Assembly: GCA_903835145.1 (NCBI GenBank)
Contig: CAILMA010000763.1
Span: forward strand, 1 to 6,091
Direction: 5' to 3'
DNA length: 6,091 bases
Source of the DNA: an uncultured Bacteroidota bacterium
Lineage (GTDB): Bacteria; Bacteroidota; Bacteroidia; Chitinophagales; Chitinophagaceae
Below, in pieces: positions 1 through 6,091 of the stretch. The notes under the pieces were generated by a model. The model was given only the letters and a program-made list of their open reading frames with translations. It had not been told where the DNA came from and searched no databases. Made by a program: the position numbers and the translations under genes. Each line of letters begins with the position of its first letter. Position 1 is the first letter of the stretch.

Positions 1-575
1 AGACAGAGAAAGTTACAGCTACCATGAACGCTGGCGGTACCGAACTGCCAGTTACTCTTACCATGATTCAAAATAAGGGAATGCGCATGGAGTTTTCTAT
101 TAATGGAATGAACAATTATGTAATCGTCACCAAAAAAGAAGGTTGGAGCTACATGCCTGTACAGGGCCAAACCAAGCCGGAGGCAATGACAGCTGACGAC
201 CTTAAGGAAACTGCCGACGATCTTGACCTGCAGGGTCCACTTGTTGACTATAAAACAAAGGGCAACAAAGTTACCTACCTTGGCAAGGATGACGTAGAAG
301 GTACAGAATGTTACAAGCTGAAAGTTACTTATGCTACCGGCAAGGAAGAAACCATGTTCATTGACGCATCTAATTACTATCACATAAAATCAGTTGAAAA
401 AATGGTAGCAAACGGGAAAGAACAAGAGCAGGTTTCTACGTTCAGCAATTTCCAAAAACTACCTGAGGGTATTATTTATCCAATGACACAAGACAGGGGA
501 ATGGGGCCTATGACCATGAAGAGTGTAGAAATAAATAAGACCGTTGATGAAAGCATCTTCGTGCCAAAAAGCTAA
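1..575 (+). CDS. LolA-like outer membrane lipoprotein-sorting family protein (5' partial)
   Basis: The reading frame is open from the first complete codon (position 3, reading TEKVTAT) through the ATG at 24 to the TAA at 573-575. The ATG at 24 is therefore probably internal, and the signal peptide and first strands lie upstream of the window. About 190 residues are visible. They show the alternating beta-strand pattern of the LolA/LolB-like fold: a strand with LPVTLTMIQ, then MRMEFSING, a GWSYMPVQG turn, an acidic helix (EAMTADDLKETADD), then the block PLVDYKTKGNKVTYLG followed by a VEGTECYKLKVTY strand and a FIDASNYY strand. This order is typical of Bacteroidota proteins annotated as outer-membrane lipoprotein-sorting proteins, which are periplasmic and thought to bind lipid or lipoprotein acyl chains. 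The family call comes from pattern recognition, and the true role may differ from LolA. The gene ends 20 nt before an intrinsic terminator, so it closes its transcription unit. Confidence 0.65.
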   Translation, partial: TEKVTATMNAGGTELPVTLTMIQNKGMRMEFSINGMNNYVIVTKKEGWSYMPVQGQTKPEAMTADDLKETADDLDLQGPLVDYKTKGNKVTYLGKDDVEGTECYKLKVTYATGKEETMFIDASNYYHIKSVEKMVANGKEQEQVSTFSNFQKLPEGIIYPMTQDRGMGPMTMKSVEINKTVDESIFVPKS

Positions 576-594
576 TTAAAATATTTAATAGTAG

Positions 595-629
595 AACCCG
601 TGCAACTCAGCCGGGTTTTTTTTATTTTT
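595..629 (+). terminator. Rho-independent terminator after the LolA-like gene
   Basis: A 6-bp stem is formed by AACCCG (595-600) and CGGGTT (612-617) around an 11-nt loop. It runs directly into a T-rich tract (616-629, eight T, one A, five T). It starts 20 nt after the stop codon of the upstream gene and ends about 95 nt before the next start, so the two plus-strand genes are likely to be transcribed separately. Confidence 0.75.
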
Positions 630-725
630 AGGAATATCAGCGTTGTTTGTAACAATTCTGCTCATTGTACGATTACCAAGTGCGTTTATTTAACGTTATT
701 TCGTTCCCTTTTCAAAATAAAATTG

Positions 726-782
726 ATGAGAAAAATATTTATTTTGGGTTGCTCTGTATTTGCGTTTGTTGCTGCCCAAGCC
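726..782 (+). other. Predicted Sec signal peptide of the Asp-box protein
   Basis: Residues 1-19 have a basic start (MRK), a hydrophobic core (IFILGCSVFAFVA) and an Ala-Gln-Ala end that fits signal peptidase I cleavage before Gln20. The mature protein would begin QTKVNSYTFG. This places it in the periplasm, on the cell surface or outside the cell. Cys9 sits inside the hydrophobic core and is not a credible lipobox. Confidence 0.75.
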
Positions 783-3700
783 CAAACGAAGGTTAACTCT
801 TACACCTTTGGCGCGCTGGAGGCGCGTTGGCTGGGCCCCGGCACCATGAGCGGAAGAATTACTGCCATAGAAGGTGTAAATGCCGATAGCAAAACACTCT
901 ATGTGGGCACCGCCGGTGGTGGTATTTGGAAGAGTACCAATGCCGGGGCGGCATTTAAGCCTGTTTTTGATAAATATTGTATGAGCATCGGCTGCATTGC
1001 AATCGATCAGTCGCACCCCGCAACTGTATTCGTAGGCACAGGCGAAAGCAACATGCGCAATACGGTATCAGTTGGCGATGGCCTCTACATGTCAAACGAT
1101 GCCGGCGACAACTGGCAGAAAGTAGGGCTGGATAGCACAGAGCACATAGCCAAGATAATAATAGACCCCAAGAACTCCAACAATATTTATGTGGCTGTGC
1201 CGGGCCCGCTCTGGAGCGATAGCAAGCACCGGGGCCTGTACAAGTCAACCGATGGTGGCCAAACCTGGAATAAAATATTCTACATCAACGAAAAAACCGG
1301 CTGTGCCGATATTGCTGTTGACCCCACCGACCCTGAAATTGTCTACGCTACCACATGGGAGTTCAGACGTTTCCCTTATGCTTTTAACTCAGGGGGCAAG
1401 GGCAGCGGTATATGGAAGAGCATAAACGGAGGCAAATCGTGGAAGGAGCTCAAAGACGGACTGCCAGCAAAACCATTTGGCAGAATAGCCCTCACCTTGG
1501 CTCCGAGTGCTCCTAAAAACCTGATTGCCATTGTTGAAGCCAAAGAAACTGGCCTTTATATATCAGCCGATGGAGGCGAAACATGGAAGTCGCAGAGCGC
1601 AACTATGAACGTCGTTTCGCGCCCCTTCTATTTTAGTTGTCTCGTTATTGACCCCAAAGACGCTAAAAGGGTTTACCGGCCGGGGTTCGGTTTTTCCTAT
1701 TCTGATGATGGCGGGTATTCGTTTACCGATGCTTCTTACGAAGGTGGATGGGTGCACAGCGACCACCACGCCCTTTGGATAAACCCAAACTATACCAACC
1801 AGATGTACCTGGGTACTGATGGTGGTGTTTATTATAGCCTCGATAGAGGTGCCACATGGATGTTTGTTTATAACCTGCCGGTTGGGCAGTGCTACCACGT
1901 AGCCTGCGACAACAACAATCCTTACCGAATGTATGGCGGTCTGCAGGACAATGGCAGCTGGATGGCACCATCAGCGGCACCGGGCGGGGTAAACAATTCA
2001 AACTGGCAGTCGCTGTACGGTGGCGATGGCTTCTGGTCGGTACCTGACCTTACTGATAACAATATAGCCTATGCCGAATCGCAGGGTGGAAGCATGGGCA
2101 GGATAGACCTAACCAGCTTCAAATCAGTAGATATAACGCCGCAACAGGGCAAGGAAGATGAAAAACTGCGCTGGAACTGGAACACACCAATTGTTACCGG
2201 CCGTGCGAATAAACATAACCTGTACACTGCAGCTCAGTACCTTTATAAAACAACGAACCAGGGGCGCAGCTGGGATAAAATATCGCCGGACTTAACTACT
2301 AACGATAAGAAAAAGCAGGAACAGGAAAACTCGGGTGGCCTGAGCGAAGACAATACTTCGGCTGAAAACCACTGTACTATTTTTACGGTCGCGGAGTCGC
2401 CGCTCGATGAGAATCTGGTGTATGCAGGTACAGATGATGGCAACCTGCAAGTGACCAGCGATGGCGGTAAGACCTGGACCAACCTTGCGAAGAACTATGC
2501 TGCAGCGGGTATTCCTGCTCAGACATGGGTGAGCAGCATAGAGCCTTCAGCATTTGATAAGAACGTGGTGTATGCCACGTTCGATAACCACATGTATGGC
2601 GATATGGCTACCTACCTTGGCAGGTCGGCCGACGGAGGTAAGACCTGGAAGCGCCTGAACAGCAGCGATTTTACCGGTTTTGCCCATAAAATAAAAGAGG
2701 ATCTGGTAAATAAAAATCTGCTTTTCCTGGGCACCGAAAGGGGTATGTTCGGTACAATAGACGGTGGTGAGACTTGGTTTAGAATGAAAAATCACATTCC
2801 CGACTATTGCATGGTACGCGATATTCAGATACAGCCGGCAACAAATGACCTCGTGATAGCAACACATGGCCGTGGTATCATGGTGATCAACGATATTTCG
2901 GCCATCAGGGCGTTGACGAAGGAGATTGTGGATAAAGAGGTTGTGCTTTTTGACCCGAAGCCAATGCCCATAACCATGGGTAAGTATGGTGGCGGTGGAT
3001 CACCTGTAAGCGGTGGCTGGTGGGGTGGTAATCCTGATGACATACAGCCCATTGAATATTACCTGAAGGACCGCGCTACAACTGATGTGAGGATAGAGAT
3101 TTACGATGCTGGCGGTAAGCTTGTACAAAAAGTACCCGGCACAAAGCGCAAAGGGATAAACAAAGTCTACTGGAACCTGCGGTACACGCCGCCAAAAACC
3201 GCAACGGGAAGTACTAAAATGGACTACGGTGGATTTATAGCACCAATGGTACTGCCAGGTGAGTACACCGTGAAACTGGTGGCAGGCGACAAGACCTACA
3301 CGACGAAATTGCAGATGGTGCACAACAATGAAAATAAATTGTTTTCAGAAAAAGACCAGACCGAACAATACACGGCAGGAATGGCCTTGTACCACATGCA
3401 TGAAGAGCTTGCGACCCTTGTTGACAAAATTAATGCCGAGCAGAAAAACATAAAAGAGAGTATGGATTCTGTAAACATTAAAACAAAAAAGTGGCTCACA
3501 GCATACAATACAAAACTGGAAGAACTGCGCAGTACACTGCTGGCCACAAAACATAAGTCGATATTTGCCGATGAAAAGAAGCTTAGGGAAAATATTACTG
3601 AATTGTACGGGTCGGTCTGCAACCAGGAATGTAAGCCAACAAACCTTCAGACAACCCGTATTGCAGGCCTTAACGATGAACTGAAGAAAGGGGAGGCGGA

Positions 3701-3797
3701 ATACGAGAAAATCTACGCAGAATATGGCGCCAAAGCCGACGCGACAATAAAAGAAGGGAAGCTGAAAATACCAACTTCAGCCCGCACAAGTAACTAA
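726..3797 (+). CDS. Secreted sortilin/VPS10-like Asp-box beta-propeller protein
   Basis: This is a 1023-residue exported protein of the type often auto-annotated as glycosyl hydrolase or VPS10 domain-containing in Bacteroidota. The ATG at 726 was chosen because it begins a clean Sec signal peptide (MRKIF, a hydrophobic core, then AQA with likely cleavage after residue 19). Upstream codons in the same frame run back through the preceding terminator. No Shine-Dalgarno sequence is visible; the leader is A/T-rich. Eleven Asp-box (S-x-D/N-x-G-x-x-W/F) repeats lie at residues 70, 123, 174, 232, 280, 326, 371, 509, 577, 634 and 677, consistent with one large or two successive propellers. The family-type segment GTGESNMRNTVS is at 104-115. 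Residues about 740-862 form a glycine-rich linker (755-769) and an Ig-like FlgD-type domain (VRIEIYDAGGKLV; PGEYTVKLVAGD). Residues about 875-1005 are charged and helical, probably coiled coil. No type IX secretion C-terminal domain is seen. Substrate and enzymatic activity are unknown, because Asp boxes are structural and do not prove catalysis. Confidence 0.85.
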   Translation: MRKIFILGCSVFAFVAAQAQTKVNSYTFGALEARWLGPGTMSGRITAIEGVNADSKTLYVGTAGGGIWKSTNAGAAFKPVFDKYCMSIGCIAIDQSHPATVFVGTGESNMRNTVSVGDGLYMSNDAGDNWQKVGLDSTEHIAKIIIDPKNSNNIYVAVPGPLWSDSKHRGLYKSTDGGQTWNKIFYINEKTGCADIAVDPTDPEIVYATTWEFRRFPYAFNSGGKGSGIWKSINGGKSWKELKDGLPAKPFGRIALTLAPSAPKNLIAIVEAKETGLYISADGGETWKSQSATMNVVSRPFYFSCLVIDPKDAKRVYRPGFGFSYSDDGGYSFTDASYEGGWVHSDHHALWINPNYTNQMYLGTDGGVYYSLDRGATWMFVYNLPVGQCYHVACDNNNPYRMYGGLQDNGSWMAPSAAPGGVNNSNWQSLYGGDGFWSVPDLTDNNIAYAESQGGSMGRIDLTSFKSVDITPQQGKEDEKLRWNWNTPIVTGRANKHNLYTAAQYLYKTTNQGRSWDKISPDLTTNDKKKQEQENSGGLSEDNTSAENHCTIFTVAESPLDENLVYAGTDDGNLQVTSDGGKTWTNLAKNYAAAGIPAQTWVSSIEPSAFDKNVVYATFDNHMYGDMATYLGRSADGGKTWKRLNSSDFTGFAHKIKEDLVNKNLLFLGTERGMFGTIDGGETWFRMKNHIPDYCMVRDIQIQPATNDLVIATHGRGIMVINDISAIRALTKEIVDKEVVLFDPKPMPITMGKYGGGGSPVSGGWWGGNPDDIQPIEYYLKDRATTDVRIEIYDAGGKLVQKVPGTKRKGINKVYWNLRYTPPKTATGSTKMDYGGFIAPMVLPGEYTVKLVAGDKTYTTKLQMVHNNENKLFSEKDQTEQYTAGMALYHMHEELATLVDKINAEQKNIKESMDSVNIKTKKWLTAYNTKLEELRSTLLATKHKSIFADEKKLRENITELYGSVCNQECKPTNLQTTRIAGLNDELKKGEAEYEKIYAEYGAKADATIKEGKLKIPTSARTSN

Positions 3798-3801
3798 AAG
3801 G

Positions 3802-3835
3802 AAGCCCCACCCGGCAAAATCGGGTGGGGCTTTTT
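3802..3835 (+). terminator. Strong intrinsic terminator between convergent genes, possibly bidirectional
   Basis: A perfect 12-bp stem pairs 3802-3813 (AAGCCCCACCCG) with 3821-3832 (CGGGTGGGGCTT) around a 7-nt loop, and is followed by T at 3831-3835 and more A/T. It begins 5 nt after the stop of the Asp-box gene. On the minus strand the same hairpin lies about 50 nt past the dapA stop and is followed by a weaker CCTTTTA tract. It could therefore also end the accA-dapA transcript, though less efficiently. Confidence 0.9.
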
Positions 3836-3881
3836 ATTTAATGCTATTGAATACACTATTATTATAGTACGCAGCAATCCG

Positions 3882-4760
3882 CTACATGCCGCTTTGAAAT
3901 GCTTTTATCTTTTCGTAGGTGCCGTTGCTTACAGGCACTACCGGCAGGCGCAGTTCATTCTTGCAAACACCTTTAATATTGAGCAGCGCCTTAGCTCCTG
4001 CAGGATTACCCTCTGTAAACAGCAGGTCCATCCCACTCAGTAATTTATAATGCAATTTTCTTGCCTTGTCATATTTGTTGATCATAGACAGGTTTATCAT
4101 TTCGGTAAACTCTTCGGGCCAGCAATTAGCCGCAACAGAAATAACACCTTCCATACCTATAGCCATTTGCGCAAGAGCGAGGTTATCATCTCCTGATAGC
4201 ACAACAAAGTTTTCAGGTACCAGTTGCAGCAGTTCCATGCACTGTGCCATGTTGCCTGATGCTTCTTTAATACCTATGATATTTTTGAAATCGGTTGCCA
4301 GCCTGAGCACCGTTGCCGGCAGCATATTACAGCCTGTGCGGCCCGGCACATTATATAATATGATTGGTTTGTTGGTTGACTCGGCTATGGCTTTATAATG
4401 CTGGTATAGTCCTTCCTGCGTAGGCTTATTGTAATAAGGCGTAACGCACAATATGGCAACCACATTCCGAAGTTCGAAATTATCGATCTGTTTGATTACT
4501 TCGGCAGTATCGTTGCCGCCAATACCACAAACAACAGGTACACGGGTATCGGCAAACCGGATGATGGCTGCCAGTACTTCCTGCTTTTCGTCTGTTGATA
4601 GTGTTGGTGTTTCTGCTGTAGTGCCAAGAGCTACTAAAAAATCTACACCGCCCTTTATCACAGCATTCACAAGATGTTCAAGTGCAGTATAGTCAATACT
4701 TTTATCGGCATTAAACGGCGTTACTAATGCAACACCGGTTCCTTTTAGTCTTTTAGCCAT
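3882..4760 (-). CDS. dapA: 4-hydroxy-tetrahydrodipicolinate synthase
   Basis: This cytoplasmic TIM-barrel enzyme condenses pyruvate with aspartate-4-semialdehyde, the first committed step of the diaminopimelate/lysine branch that feeds peptidoglycan and protein synthesis. The 292-residue length matches the family. Visible landmarks are GTGVALVTPF at 7-16, the active-site GTTAE at 46-50 (Thr47/Thr48), TPYYNKPTQEG at 107-117 (Tyr109), YNVPGRTG at 136-143 (Tyr136 and Arg141, equivalent to E. coli Tyr133 and Arg138), GIKEASG at 163-169 with Lys165 as the Schiff-base lysine, and SGDD at 189-192. All catalytic positions are present. The chosen ATG gives the N-terminus MAKRLKGTGVALVTPF, normal for the family; no other in-frame ATG lies in the gap upstream. 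Allosteric-site positions differ from E. coli (Thr56 and Lys59 replace His53 and His56), suggesting weak or absent lysine feedback. It lies 56 nt downstream of accA on the same strand, probably in one operon. Confidence 0.96.
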   Translation of the reverse strand: MAKRLKGTGVALVTPFNADKSIDYTALEHLVNAVIKGGVDFLVALGTTAETPTLSTDEKQEVLAAIIRFADTRVPVVCGIGGNDTAEVIKQIDNFELRNVVAILCVTPYYNKPTQEGLYQHYKAIAESTNKPIILYNVPGRTGCNMLPATVLRLATDFKNIIGIKEASGNMAQCMELLQLVPENFVVLSGDDNLALAQMAIGMEGVISVAANCWPEEFTEMINLSMINKYDKARKLHYKLLSGMDLLFTEGNPAGAKALLNIKGVCKNELRLPVVPVSNGTYEKIKAFQSGM

Positions 4761-4783
4761 GTTATAGTCTTTATACGCTTCAT
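4745..4783 (-). other. Possible 12-codon leader ORF overlapping the dapA start (tentative)
   Basis: In the accA-dapA gap an ATG at 4783-4781 opens a 12-codon frame, MKRIKTITWLKD, ending in TAA at 4747-4745. It therefore overlaps the first 16 nt of dapA in another frame. An AAAGGAG tract (4792-4786) precedes it, but only 2 nt separate that tract from the ATG, and it is 25 nt from the dapA ATG; neither spacing is ideal. Three of the twelve residues are lysine. A frame this short can easily arise by chance, so this is a candidate only. Confidence 0.15.
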
Positions 4784-4816
4784 TTCTCCTTTGAAGTGCA
4801 TTAATAATACTGCTGC

Positions 4817-5776
4817 TTAAGCCTCAATTTCGTCGTAGAAGCCCATTTTTGAGAATTTTTCTATTCGGTTGTTTATCCTTTCGTCAGCGGTTTGTGCGGT
4901 CAATTCGGCCAGCGATTTCAGTAAGTATTCTTTGAGTGTCGCAGCCATTGTTTCAGGGTCAGCATGAGCACCGCCCAGTGGTTCAGGTATCACATCATCC
5001 ACAAGTCCGAAGCCATTCATGTCGGTTGAAGTGAGTTTGAGTTGTTCGGCTGCTTTTTCTTTAAAATTCCAACTGCGCCATAGAATGGAAGAACATGATT
5101 CCGGTGATATTACCGTGTACCAGGTATTTTCCAGCATAGTTACTTTATCGCCTACGCCTATGCCCAATGCACCACCGGAAGCACCCTCACCTATAATAAT
5201 ACAGATAACAGGTACTTTAAGGTTTACCATTTCAAAAAGGTTACGGGCTATTGCCTCGGCTTGTCCGCGTTCTTCCGCTTCAAGACCGGGGAAAGCCCCA
5301 GGGGTATCTATAAACGTTATTACCGGTCGGTTGAATTTTTCTGCAAGCTTCATCAGGCGAAGCGCTTTACGGTAGCCTTCAGGGTTGGCCATACCAAAGT
5401 TGCGCATCTGCCTCAACTTGGTATTAATACCTTTCTGCTGCCCCATTACCATCACAGGCATGCCGTTTAGCTCGGCCATACCAGCAACCATCGCTTTATC
5501 ATCTTTCACTTGCCTGTCGCCATACAACTCGGTAAAGTTGGAAAATATTTTCTCAATATAGTACAAGGTATAAGGTCTATCCGGATGACGGCTTACCTGT
5601 ACGCGTTGCCAGGGGGTGAGAGTAGAATAGATTTGATGGCGGGTCTGCGCCAGAGCAGTTTCCAATTCCAGAATGCTGTTGGTAACATCAACCTGATTTT
5701 TGGAAGAAAGTTCTTTCAGCTTACTTATTTGTGTATTTAGATCCTCGAGAGGTTTTTCAAAATCCAGGAATTGCAT
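4817..5776 (-). CDS. accA: Acetyl-CoA carboxylase carboxyltransferase subunit alpha
   Basis: AccA pairs with AccD to form the carboxyltransferase that moves the carboxyl group from carboxybiotin on AccB to acetyl-CoA, making malonyl-CoA for fatty acid synthesis in the cytoplasm. The 319-residue length is the same as E. coli AccA and the protein reads colinearly with it: N-terminal helical region [22 protein letters not shown] at 63-71, [17 protein letters not shown] at 126-142, [10 protein letters not shown] at 155-164, [13 protein letters not shown] at 168-180, the oxyanion-type loop [16 protein letters not shown] at 195-210, [12 protein letters not shown] at 222-233, and IPEPLGGAH at 263-271. 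Nothing is truncated or missing. The ATG at 5776 fits the family start. There is no Shine-Dalgarno sequence; the leader is A/T-rich. A good Bacteroidota promoter lies 19-52 bp upstream. accB, accC and accD are not in the window. Confidence 0.97.
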   Translation of the reverse strand: MQFLDFEKPLEDLNTQISKLKELSSKNQVDVTNSILELETALAQTRHQIYSTLTPWQRVQVSRHPDRPYTLYYIEKIFSNFTELYGDRQVKDDKAMVAGMAELNGMPVMVMGQQKGINTKLRQMRNFGMANPEGYRKALRLMKLAEKFNRPVITFIDTPGAFPGLEAEERGQAEAIARNLFEMVNLKVPVICIIIGEGASGGALGIGVGDKVTMLENTWYTVISPESCSSILWRSWNFKEKAAEQLKLTSTDMNGFGLVDDVIPEPLGGAHADPETMAATLKEYLLKSLAELTAQTADERINNRIEKFSKMGFYDEIEA

Positions 5777-5794
5777 AAATAATTATTAGTAACG

Positions 5795-5828
5795 CAAAAG
5801 TAAAGGTTTATTCATAAAGCAGTTCAAA
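5795..5828 (-). promoter_or_regulatory. Bacteroidota-type promoter for accA (-33 TTTG / -7 TAnnTTTG)
   Basis: Reading the minus strand, TTTG at 5828-5825 is followed after 22 nt by TACTTTTG at 5802-5795, an exact match to the Bacteroidota housekeeping -7 consensus TAnnTTTG with a spacer inside the range reported for this phylum. Transcription would begin near 5788-5790, leaving a short leader of about 12-14 nt before the accA ATG. It would drive accA and, by read-through of the 56-nt gap, dapA. Confidence 0.65.
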
Positions 5829-5837
5829 CTACAAGTA

Positions 5838-5851
5838 ATGATATATATCAT
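5838..5851. promoter_or_regulatory. 14-bp perfect palindrome upstream of the accA promoter
   Basis: ATGATATATATCAT is a perfect 14-bp inverted repeat lying 9 bp upstream of the -33 element of accA. Its position and symmetry would suit a dimeric regulator, but the A/T-rich core raises the chance of coincidence. Two copies of ACCGATG (5852-5858 and 5871-5877, 19 bp start to start) follow it immediately. No regulator is identified. Confidence 0.35.
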
Positions 5852-5908
5852 ACCGATGATTTTTAACTCAACCGATGCGGCTTTGCCGGAGTGCAAAAAA
5901 ATTAACAC

Positions 5909-5917
5909 TTATCCACA
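5909..5917 (+). promoter_or_regulatory. Perfect DnaA-box 9-mer (TTATCCACA)
   Basis: TTATCCACA at this position is identical to the strong DnaA-box consensus TTATNCACA. It lies about 80 bp upstream of the accA -33 element, next to an A-rich stretch (5895-5905). Only one perfect copy is seen; a relaxed match, TTATTCATA, occurs at 5808-5816. This does not amount to an origin, and it may be a lone DnaA regulatory site or chance. Confidence 0.3.
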
Positions 5918-5920
5918 GGA

Positions 5921-6040
5921 TTAAGCACTAAACCCTCTGGCCGCAACATGGGTATGATTTTTGCTGTTTGTGTTTTTTAGGTGACTTCGGTCATTTTAAA
6001 TGCATTATTAAGTGCTAACTTGCATATAATAAGGCCGCAA
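5921..6040. repeat. Pair of short motifs recurring in the same order
   Basis: TTAAGCACTAA (5921-5931) followed by GGCCGCAA (5939-5946) is echoed by TTAAGTGCTAA (6008-6018) followed by GGCCGCAA (6033-6040). The 8-mer is exact. The 11-mer differs at two positions, both transitions. Spacing between the two parts differs (7 versus 14 nt). This could be an old tandem duplication or paired protein-binding sites, and coincidence is possible. Confidence 0.3.
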
Positions 6041-6091
6041 GGCAGTTAAATTAATAGGATTAGGTATTTACTTCACAAAGTCTAAGTTTTC

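Larger units (their letters stand above)
5777..6091. other. Intergenic region upstream of accA, no gene seen
   Basis: No supportable coding region or recognisable RNA gene lies here. Besides the accA promoter, the stretch holds a palindrome, a DnaA-box 9-mer and the recurring short motifs annotated separately, and is A/T-rich toward the window end. On the minus strand a frame running in from beyond the window stops at 6068-6070, so the end of an upstream minus-strand gene there cannot be excluded, but only seven codons of it are visible. Confidence 0.6.

Noticed and set aside
600..725. GTG start at 600 extending the Asp-box protein by 42 residues
   Set aside because: The extension is translated from the terminator loop and T tract, has no family-like sequence, and would bury the obvious signal peptide that begins at 726.
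630..725. Promoter for the Asp-box gene
   Set aside because: A TTTG occurs at 646-649, but I found no good TAnnTTTG at proper spacing, so no promoter is called although one must exist.
741..752. Lipobox-like ILGC around Cys9 of the Asp-box protein
   Set aside because: A cysteine at residue 9 leaves too short a signal segment, and the hydrophobic core continues past it to a normal AQA signal peptidase I site.
726..3797. Calling the Asp-box protein a sialidase
   Set aside because: Asp boxes are structural and shared by many propellers; I could not see a typical FRIP motif or arginine triad.
3700..3797. Type IX secretion C-terminal sorting domain
   Set aside because: The C-terminus is a charged helical tail ending KIPTSARTSN, without the beta-strand pattern and final basic segment of such domains.
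3855..3868. Imperfect A/T palindrome ACTATTATTATAGT between the terminator and dapA
   Set aside because: The 5-bp A/T arms are too weak to be a terminator and are likely by chance in this A/T-rich gap.
4066..4398. 110-codon open frame on the plus strand inside dapA, and similar antisense frames inside accA and the Asp-box gene
   Set aside because: They lie wholly opposite highly conserved coding sequence, have no family-like content and are best explained as shadow frames.
6068..6091. End of a minus-strand gene entering the window (ENLDFVK then stop)
   Set aside because: Only seven codons are visible and other frames also stop nearby, so nothing supports it as coding.

Overview
The window looks like chromosomal core DNA from a member of the Bacteroidota, plausibly the Chitinophagaceae/Sphingobacteriia side, although the exact lineage cannot be fixed from this sequence. 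The evidence is the Bacteroidota-type promoter (TTTG, spacer, TAnnTTTG) ahead of accA, starts that mostly lack a Shine-Dalgarno sequence, and two protein families common in this phylum: a LolA-like periplasmic protein and a large secreted Asp-box/sortilin-type propeller. The two housekeeping enzymes are also of the form seen there.

Layout, left to right. Positions 1-575 (+) hold the 3' part of a LolA-like outer-membrane lipoprotein-sorting family protein whose N-terminus lies outside the window; an intrinsic terminator follows at 595-629. Positions 726-3797 (+) encode a 1023-residue Sec-exported protein with eleven Asp-box repeats, an Ig-like domain and a helical C-terminal tail. A very strong hairpin terminator at 3802-3835 separates it from the convergent minus-strand genes. 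Positions 3882-4760 (-) are dapA and 4817-5776 (-) are accA, read in the order accA then dapA with a 56-nt gap, so probably one transcript. Positions 5777-6091 contain no gene that I can support. They hold the accA promoter, a 14-bp palindrome just upstream of it, a perfect DnaA-box 9-mer, and a pair of short motifs that recur in the same order about 90 bp apart.

Functionally, the minus-strand pair supplies envelope precursors: malonyl-CoA for fatty acids (AccA) and the diaminopimelate/lysine branch (DapA). The two plus-strand genes encode exported proteins but are separated by a terminator, so they are probably independent units. I see no mobile element, CRISPR array, rRNA, tRNA or defence system. 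The window is mostly ordinary, and the points most worth checking are the predicted lysine-insensitivity of DapA and the motif-dense region upstream of accA.
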